Source: Dermatemys mawii
Lineage: Eukaryota > Chordata > Testudines > Dermatemydidae
Direction: 5' to 3'
Length of the DNA stretch: 64,000 nt
Assembly (NCBI GenBank): GCA_007922305.1
Contig: ML677333.1
Coordinates: 14,709,676 to 14,773,675, forward strand
A program made the position numbers and the translations under genes. Shown here piece by piece: positions 56,800 to 64,000 of the stretch (the stretch's first letter is position 1; every line of letters begins with the position of its first letter). The notes under the pieces were generated by a model. That model worked only from the letters and a program-made list of their open reading frames with translations. It did not search any database and had not been told where the DNA came from.

Positions 56800-58187
56800 A
56801 GTTAAGAGAACTTGCTCAATGGTAGGTGTTAGAATGCACCAGTAAATGCTACCATAAAGAACATGGAAGTAGTAACAGCAAAAATGCTTAAGCTAGGGGA
56901 GATGTGTGTGATGAACTAAGATGGCAGTTACACTTATCAATATGTTAACCCACAGAATAAGTACACCTCAATATTATGTTTGTGAAAAGACTAAATTTGG
57001 GTATTGAAGACTGAGTGTGAGCAGGTGATGTTCAAGGGTAACAACCATAACAGTGTAGCAACCATATGGTTTGGGGCTTGTTCTTTTCTGGGCTTCTTCC
57101 ATTTCTGTCTGCTTTCTACTGCTTGATCCTTCAATTAATTGAGGAACTTGGACCATCAGACACTATGGCATACCAGAGACAGGGCTGACCCCTTTGTCTC
57201 TTACCAACAGGTCCTCAAGGAAGGGTTTGAGAATGCAATTTTAAAAGCTTATGGAAAGAATGCTACCACAGATAACACCAGTACTGTATTATCTCTACCT
57301 TTTTATGTGACTTGAGTCCTTCCTTTGTTCACTATTTCAGTAAAGATATCTAAGGTTTAACTTTGCCGTCAGTGGGAGTGTCCTTGTCATCTATTTCAAG
57401 ACTCTACACAAGATATTGAACTGTGTAGTGTTACCCCAGAATCAGGCTACAGAGAAGTAAGAACCTTGTCATAGTCAGATCAACTGGCCATCAATCCAAA
57501 CATGATTAATCTCAAAAAGGGTCACGCAACAAATCTAGTACGTTATAAATTTGTTTTCAGAGTACTTAAGTATGTCATCAACAAATAGCATCCACTTAAA
57601 AAATTGTCCAAAATACCTGCATACCCACATAAGAGATGGTAGTAGTTTATTAGTATGTCTATCATTATTAATATGCTTCCACTGCAAGCAGTGAGTGATT
57701 TATATAAACTGTACCAGGATTAATTTATGAGGAAAGATTGAAAGAACTACATTTCTTTAACTTGGCTAAAGGTCTAGAGGAGGACGTAATCACCTACTAA
57801 TGTCGGGAAGGAGAAACTGGAAGAATCATCTTCCAAAGGAAGTGGTGGAAGCCTAATCTGTAGAAAAATATAAAACTGTGCTATTCAAAGCACAAGGTGT
57901 ATGTACAGGACAGTTGTGCTTGGGCAGGTTCTGGACTATATAATCTAATGGATACTTTATATTTAACTTATGATACGAGAATTTTGTTTTACTAAAAATC
58001 ACATACTTTTTTCCAGACTGTATTTTAAATGTCATGCCCAGTACTCATTTGTTTTCTAGTGATCCAGAGGGGCCCCAGAGATCAAGCCTCCAATGTGTGC
58101 TACCTAGCACTCACTATCTATATATAATGGAAGAGGGGGAAGAAAAAAAATGTTCCTGCTGCAGAGAGTTTACAATCTAAGCAATAA
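56800..58187. other. MBOAT2 intron, no gene seen
   Basis: No exon or named repeat recognised. Confidence 0.45.
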
Positions 58188-58201
58188 CAAAACACAGCAA
58201 G

Positions 58202-58338
58202 AATCAGAGGGGTAGCCATGTTAGTCTGGAATTGCAGAAGTGACAAAGAGTCCTGTGGCACCTTAAAGACTAACTAAAAAATTTTTAGAGCATAAGCTTT
58301 CATGGGCTAATACCCACTTGAAGTATTTGACTCTTTGT
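58202..58338 (+). mobile_element. tRNA-like short repeat, complete head, small inverted end
   Basis: Head aatcagaggggtagccatgt, box gtgacaaagagtcctgtggc, tail gctttcatgggctaataccc, ending gactctttgt, which is the inverted box. Both sides carry CAAAACACAGCAAG (58188-58201 and 58339-58352), 14 bp. Confidence 0.92.
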
Positions 58339-58352
58339 CAAAACACAGCAAG

Positions 58353-58915
58353 TGCATACAACAGAGAAATGGGAGCATGGGGCGGACAAAGCAACAGTGA
58401 CATTGTTTGGTATAGCAAGTAGAAGTTTCAGGACACTAACTGTAGTTGTCAAGTATTTAGTTGACATCATGTCTGAAGTGATGAGTCTTGAGGGGAAGGA
58501 TGTGAAGGATGACAGTGCAGTTACCTTACGGTATTTTAAAAGGAGCTCCTCCTCTCATGCTGAAGGAGCCACATTGGAAGAAACACAAAAGTGCTTGAGA
58601 GAAAACTGGACTAAGTGATGGGGGCTGGGATTGTTGGCACAGCCGAGAGGCAAATCAGTGGCTCCATTCTTTATTAGAATTGCAGAAAAGATTTAAAGGA
58701 TGTTATGGGGTTTTTTTGAGTAGTTGGTGTGTGTTTGCTGTGGAGAACAGGGAGTCAGTGGAGGTAAGAGAGGATGGCTTAGTCACAGCAAGAATCCAGG
58801 AATGTGATCTTGGAGGCAGAGTTTTGAATGGGCTTGAGGAGGCCAAGATGGCATTTGTCAAAGTAAGAGGGGGGAATGCCACAATTTCAACCAAGACACG
58901 GCTTGTCTTGTAACC
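58353..58915 (+). repeat. Ancient LINE 3' tail-like sequence (L3/CR1 type?)
   Basis: A-G-rich text such as tcttggaggcagagttttga and aggccaagatggcatttgtc resembles old LINE 3' tails. Weak evidence from memory, with no frame. Confidence 0.3.
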
Positions 58916-60000
58916 CTCAGTGCCTTAAAATGCTCTGCTGCTGTAGCTCCCTGTCTGGGTGCTCCCAGTCAGCATACAAGCAGGCACTCTAAATCTGTGT
59001 GTTGAGCAGCCCTGGTTCAGCAACTCTGATTCCAGCAGAGTGTTTGTTACACCACAGCCACACTTTGGTCTCCAGTACTCTTGGTTATTACTAGTCCAGG
59101 ACACACCCAGTCCTGAATTTCCACAAAACTTATGTGCCCTGAAATGTCCAGCTCTCACCTGGAACACTCAGAGGAGTAACAAAGTCCATTGCTCCTGTAA
59201 AGAGACAAATGCATAGCAGCTTGTTGCTTTAACTGAAGGTAATAATCACTTCGAGTCAAACATGTCACTGGGTTGATTTAGAATAATACTAAAACAATTA
59301 AACAATCATTTTATTTAATGAAAGTGATTTTAAGTGAATTCAGGTATGATGGCTAAGGTCAGAAATGGCTACCAACAAATAAAAGTGAAAAACACACTCT
59401 AATGATTAAGACTTATCTTGAACCAAGACCATATGTTTGTTAAAATTCTTTCGGCATTTCCTTCCAACAAGACTGTTGACCACCCCCTTGTTCAGGATCT
59501 CCCACAAAGTCCGAAGTGCTCAGTTCCTTTGTCGTCTGAGGCTAATAGTCACTAGCAGTTCTTTGCCCCTCTATTTTAAATGTATCGTTCTCAAAGCTCA
59601 AGTGCCCCTGCTGTGGGAAAAAGTGCTGGGGAGTATAATGGAGAAGTTTCCATGTTTCTTTTTCACTGCTAGTGCTTTCTACAATGCTTGCAGCCTCTGA
59701 TGTACCAGTGAATGACTGTGATTGCCAATTGTCAGTGATTGCACCTAGATGGAGGCATTGATCTTTTCTTTGTCAGGAAAAACCTATTTACCTACTTCCT
59801 AGACTTGTCTGGTTCAGACAAATTTAGTCTCATATTTCCTTCATATTTGTACAGTCCTTTGGGATTTACCATATACGCACAATGCAACAGTAATGATAAC
59901 TGATTTACTGGTTTTTCAGTCATACCTTACATAACACTTATTAGATACAAATTATGATACAAGTGAACGGGGATACACTAAACTGGTCAGGCCCACTGAA
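58916..60000. other. MBOAT2 intron, no gene seen
   Basis: Open frames on both strands (58925-59216) are shadows without recognised homology. Confidence 0.45.
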
Positions 60001-60059
60001 ACTCACTGTCTGATACCAGTGAGCTCCTGGTCCCCCAGGCATTGGGGTGCTTAGGGAGA

Positions 60060-61060
60060 AGGTTCCCATAGTCAAGGTGTGAGATGAGGGGGAGAGTGAG
60101 AGGAGAGTGAGAGGGTGAGAGTTAAGGTGTGTGGAAAGAAGAAAGGTTAGATCTTAGATATTCTGTAGAAAAATCTGCAAAGTTTACACAGAATTTGGAT
60201 GGATGGGTATAGAGGAGACAGTTAAAATGACCCTTAGTTTAAGGGCCTGTGTGACGAGGAGATGGGTGATGATGTGAAAAATGCTGGAGAAGAGAAAGGC
60301 TTGAAAGGAAAGAGCAAAGCTCAGTTTGGGCCATGTTCAAATTAAGATGACAATTGGACATCCATAGGGAAATATTAGAAAGGCAGACGGATATGCTGGC
60401 TTAGGAGGATGATAGCTCATCTGTAGAAAGGTGAGTTGGTGGTATAAAACTGATAGAGCCATACTTGTGGATTAATGACAGAGTTGTGAGATGCCTCCTC
60501 AGAACAGGAGAGGAAAGAAGGAGGAAGACCCAACAGGTGAAACCCTGAAGGGCTGATTGGAGAGGTGGAAGAATTATGAGAGTGAGAGCTATGAAAGTCA
60601 ATGGAGGACAAAATTTCAAGATGTCAGGACTCAAGATTTAGTTAGGAGGAGGTCATTATAGATCTGGGGAAGAGCAGTTTTGGTGTACTGTAGAGGATAG
60701 AAGCCAGATTGGAGAAAGGCAAGAAGGGAACTGAAGGAAAGCAACTGCAGATGGCAAATACAGACTGCAAGTAAAATGTTTAACGGCATCTATATCACTT
60801 AAGCACCTTTATTCTATTTTCAAAAGTGATGTAGACACTTCAGTGTTTTGAAAACTTTACCCAGCATGTCAGAAGACGAAAAGGAAGATCAGGCAATAGT
60901 TAGAAAGGAAGGGGGAGTCCAGGATGGGTATTTTTAATGATGTGAGAGATAGACAATGTATGCTCATGTGTAAGGGGAACGGACCTGAAGAAAGGAAGAG
61001 GTTGAGGAGGAATATGAGAGAGGGGATGAGAGTGGGGGAAAAGGGAAATCAAGTTTTAGG
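60060..61060. repeat. Purine-rich stretch, possible old LINE tail
   Basis: Strong GA bias on the + strand (gagaggagagtgagagggtg near 60090-60115; ggaaagaaggaggaagaccc near 60510). Pieces such as ccatgttcaaattaagatga recall L3/CR1 3' tails. No frame. Confidence 0.3.
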
Positions 61061-61529
61061 ATCTACTGCTTAATTTATGTCATTTTATGTCCTGAACACA
61101 AATCTCAGTCTGACCTGACTGAACAGAACATGCTTACATACTTTAAAATCAGTTTTCAGTATATATACACACACAACTCCTTACATATCATCTATACGTA
61201 CATTTCTCAATGATTATGGTTATCAGCGTGAAACAGACTTTCAGTAGAGATTTTTGATAGTCTTTGGCAAATTAGTATGTAGCTACCAAACCCAGGGAAA
61301 CTCAGTGTTGGTTTGTGATTCCCTTACTCAAGATTTGTCTAACAAATTTTTCTTAAAGGCAAAACACTCAGCAGTTGATACTTAAGAATTGGAAACTCAT
61401 CAGGATGATCTCATCACAGTCACCTCCAGCACCAGACAATACAGCTTCAACCTCCCTTTGTTACACTCATTCATAACTGTTATCTTTTCATATATGTGTG
61501 TGTATTAGTTGTCTTTTCTTTTTCTGACT

Positions 61530-61920
61530 ATAGCGGGGTCAGCACCCACCTCTCATGTGTGACCCCTTTTCTCTGGCTGACAGTGGCTGAAAACACGGTT
61601 CTTTTCATAGGGAGGGCACCCACCTCTCATGGAGGGCCCCTTTCTCTTGGTTAAGTTTGGGTCTGCTTTTCTTTTTTGGTCTTACCTCAAAATGGCACCT
61701 GCCTCTTACCAGGATCCCCAGCAGCTGGTTCTCTCAGCTGGTCTTCGGCAGTTCAGTCCTCCAGCCGACCCATGCCCATGGTCCCCACCTCATCTCGTCC
61801 CGAGTATTTATCACAGCCCTGCTATGGGGCTGTAGCTCTTAGGCTTTTTCGCAGAGTCACTGTCTTCTTCAGACATCTAGCGGGGGCTCATCTTGGTACC
61901 CTCTGTGATGCTCTATAGAA
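61530..61920. repeat. CT-rich dispersed repeat, possibly LTR-derived
   Basis: The phrase gcacccacctctcatg occurs twice (about 61540 and 61617), each followed by a cccctttctct run, an internal direct repeat about 75 bp apart. Confidence 0.35.
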
Positions 61921-61929
61921 TTTGTGAGA

Positions 61930-62710
61930 CACTTTAGGATATTATGAATATCAATATTGTAAAATTGCAATGAGTTATGCCAGATATTCCATGTAAGGTA
62001 TCTGCAAAAATGTTATAATTTGCCAGGTATGGTAATCTTGTTTGTGTTTGTATCCCCATTGTATTGTAAGTTACACATATGGTATGTCTGTAGTTCCAAA
62101 CTTGTGCTGTGCATCTGCGTGACACCCCCAAACAAATTGGCATTAGCACTCCCTACACTCCTTGATGGCCCATCAAGGGACATCAGCTATACAATTGACT
62201 TATTGAGAGAAGGTAGAAGATACACTTTATGACTCACTAAGACATGCAGGGACATGCTTATGGACAGAACTCTAAGGCTTCCAAGCCATGTGCTGGGCAG
62301 CTTGTGTTTGGAACAAAGGAAATAGAAGCTGCATTACAAAAGACTATGAAAGGCAGCTGCATCTTCCCCATTTTGTCTTCGGTCTTGCTTCTTACCTCTG
62401 AAGTAAGCTTTCTGCAAATGAAGCTCTGAACGAAGGACTGAATGACCCATCCAAGCTGAGGATGTGTTCCAGAGGGACTTTCAAGACAGCAAACTCACCA
62501 ATACTGAAATATGGACTTTGAGTCTTTGTATGTATGAGACTGCTTTATCATCTCCTTGTTCTGTCTTTTTTCTTTATAACAAACCTTTAGTTTTAGACAC
62601 TAAAGGATTGGCTGGCAGCATAGTATTTTGGGTAAGATCCAAACCTATACTGACATGGCAAAGTGGCTGACCCTTTGGGGTCAGAAGAACATTTTGTATA
62701 TGGGGGCAGA
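61930..62710 (+). repeat. LTR-like dispersed repeat
   Basis: Contains gaatgacccatccaagctga, tgttccagagggactttcaa and ggattggctggcagcatagt, which I recall from dispersed sauropsid LTRs. There are no protein frames. Boundaries are approximate. Confidence 0.35.
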
Positions 62711-63440
62711 GTTTTTTTTAAAAAGTCTCATTGTACTGCATGTAGGTGCTGATTAGGAGCCAGGGAACTGGAATGCAACAAGGGGGCTATGTGATTTTTT
62801 TTTTTTGTTTTGTTTTTGTTTTTGATAACCAGTGTGCGGGAATCAGACACAGAGTTTATGACTCTAAATTCAGTGTTACTCCCAAGACTGGTGGGTATCT
62901 GCTCTGCCTTTTGTAGCCTGTCCTGACCTTGGCATTTCCGGTGAGGGCTGCCCTAGGCACACTGGATCACATCTCAATCTGTGTCCTTTTCAGCAGCCCT
63001 TCCTGGACTCAGTCTGCTATCAGACCAGCAGGGCCTCTCTTGGTACCCTTGTCTGGTCTGGCGGGGTTTTATGCTGAGTTCCCCGGGTTCAGCCTGCCCA
63101 CTGACCTTTTGACGGCTCTGCTCCTGTTCTATCCAGCCAGGCAGGCACCTGGTCTTTGGCAGCCTCCGCTGGGCTCAGTTGTCTGGTGAGCTATCCACAG
63201 TCCTACTGTTCATCTAATCAGCCAGGGACTCAGTCCTCCCTTGTCAAGTTCCACACAGTCACTGAAGGCTCTGCTCTGCTGTTTGCCTCTGATCTGGCCT
63301 TTCTGGCCCCTTATTAGTTGCTCCAGCATCCCCTCTGGTTGGTGCTCTTTTGCAGCCACTCTAGACTGCCTGGAGGACTTCTCGCTGTTCTACTCTTGGA
63401 CAGAGTGATAGAGGGCCATGAGGTCTCCAGCCTGCCACAC
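62711..63440. repeat. CT-rich unassigned repeat-like sequence
   Basis: T-run near 62798-62822, then CT-rich text with open frames on the + strand (62929-63189) that show no recognised protein. Confidence 0.3.
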
Positions 63441-63659
63441 TCAGAAACATGATTTCTCTGAAATTTGTTAAATATACACAACACTAAACATGATTACTCT
63501 ATAATTTTACACATGCACAGTTCTACTTACACTTATGTTGTTAAATGTGATCAGAACAGACACTTAAAATTCACAGCAGGTTTCTCTCAAGCCTAAATAC
63601 ACCTTTGCTCCCAAAACCCCATAACCCTTATGCATCCCTGTGAACTCTGTCAGTTGGCA

Positions 63660-64000
63660 CCAAATAGGATTGCCAGGTATCTGGTTTTCGACGGGAACAC
63701 CAGGGGTCACTGACTGGGATGTTAAAAGTCTGGTCGACAGCGCAGTGGGGCTAAGGCAGACTCCCTGCCTGCCATGGCTTTGTGTGGTTCTTGGAAGCAG
63801 TGGCATGTCTCACTTTGGGTTTCCATGCATAGGGTCAGCTAGGGGGTCCCAAGTGCCAGCTCTGCAACTGCCATTGGCTGGGAACTGTGGCCAATGGGAG
63901 CTACAGAGCTGGAGCTTGGGGCCCCCGGCTGCTCCTATGCTTAGGAGCCAGAAGGGGGACATGCCACTGCTTCTGGGAGCTGCCTGAAGTAAGCACCGGC
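63660..64000. mobile_element. GC-rich element continuing past the window end
   Basis: gggggacatgccactgcttc and tgggagctgcctgaagtaag resemble the body of the hAT at 6614-7438 (gatatgccattgcttccagg, agctgcttcaggtaagc). Cut off by the window end. Confidence 0.5.

Noticed and set aside
51714..64000. Search for the next MBOAT2 exon (expected MRNN..RHYF)
   Set aside because: No matching segment with an AG acceptor was seen by eye. A divergent exon could be missed, so absence is not proven.

Overview
This is a piece of vertebrate chromosome. Its repeats are CR1 LINEs, hAT and Tigger-type DNA transposons, and a tRNA-like repeat built around a GACAAAGAGTCCTGTGGCACC box. I see no Alu or obvious L1. 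From memory this mix is typical of hidden-necked (cryptodiran) turtles, so a turtle is the best guess and another sauropsid is possible. No bacterial genes, operons, CRISPR or rRNA are visible.

The only host gene I can support is MBOAT2 (lysophospholipid acyltransferase 2) on the + strand. Eight consecutive internal exons lie at 11229-11324, 15785-15840, 30047-30101, 31472-31655, 41784-41976, 48163-48266, 49375-49439 and 51581-51713. All have AG/GT borders, their phases join without a break, and together they code for about 295 residues. They include the MBOAT motifs RWD, NWN and WHG..PGY. The 5' exons (start codon, first membrane segments) and the 3' exons (C-terminus) were not found and probably lie outside the window, so the flanking introns exceed 11 kb upstream and 12 kb downstream.

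The rest is intron filled with repeats. 1-11.2 kb: hAT elements, a Tigger-type element split by a CR1, a probable solo LTR, an inverted tRNA-like repeat and a TA-flanked transposon. 11.3-30 kb: a second copy of the split Tigger-type element, an LTR-like unit with a 136-bp tandem repeat, a hAT beside a reverse transcriptase relic, and a CR1 ending just before an exon. 30-48 kb: a hAT, CR1 pieces (one with a foldback), a hairpin repeat, a Tigger transposase relic and an RTE-like LINE interrupted by a hAT. 48-64 kb: a hAT, short repeats (one 36 bp from a splice donor), a Penelope-like GIY-YIG fragment, old LINE tails and LTR-like units.

The strongest unexpected signals are: (1) a set of unlike hAT elements whose 8-bp target duplications share a central TA, pointing to one Buster-type transposase; (2) tRNA-like repeats that repeatedly carry an inverted copy of their own box at one end and that also abut a Penelope-like endonuclease fragment. 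No complete new gene system was found.
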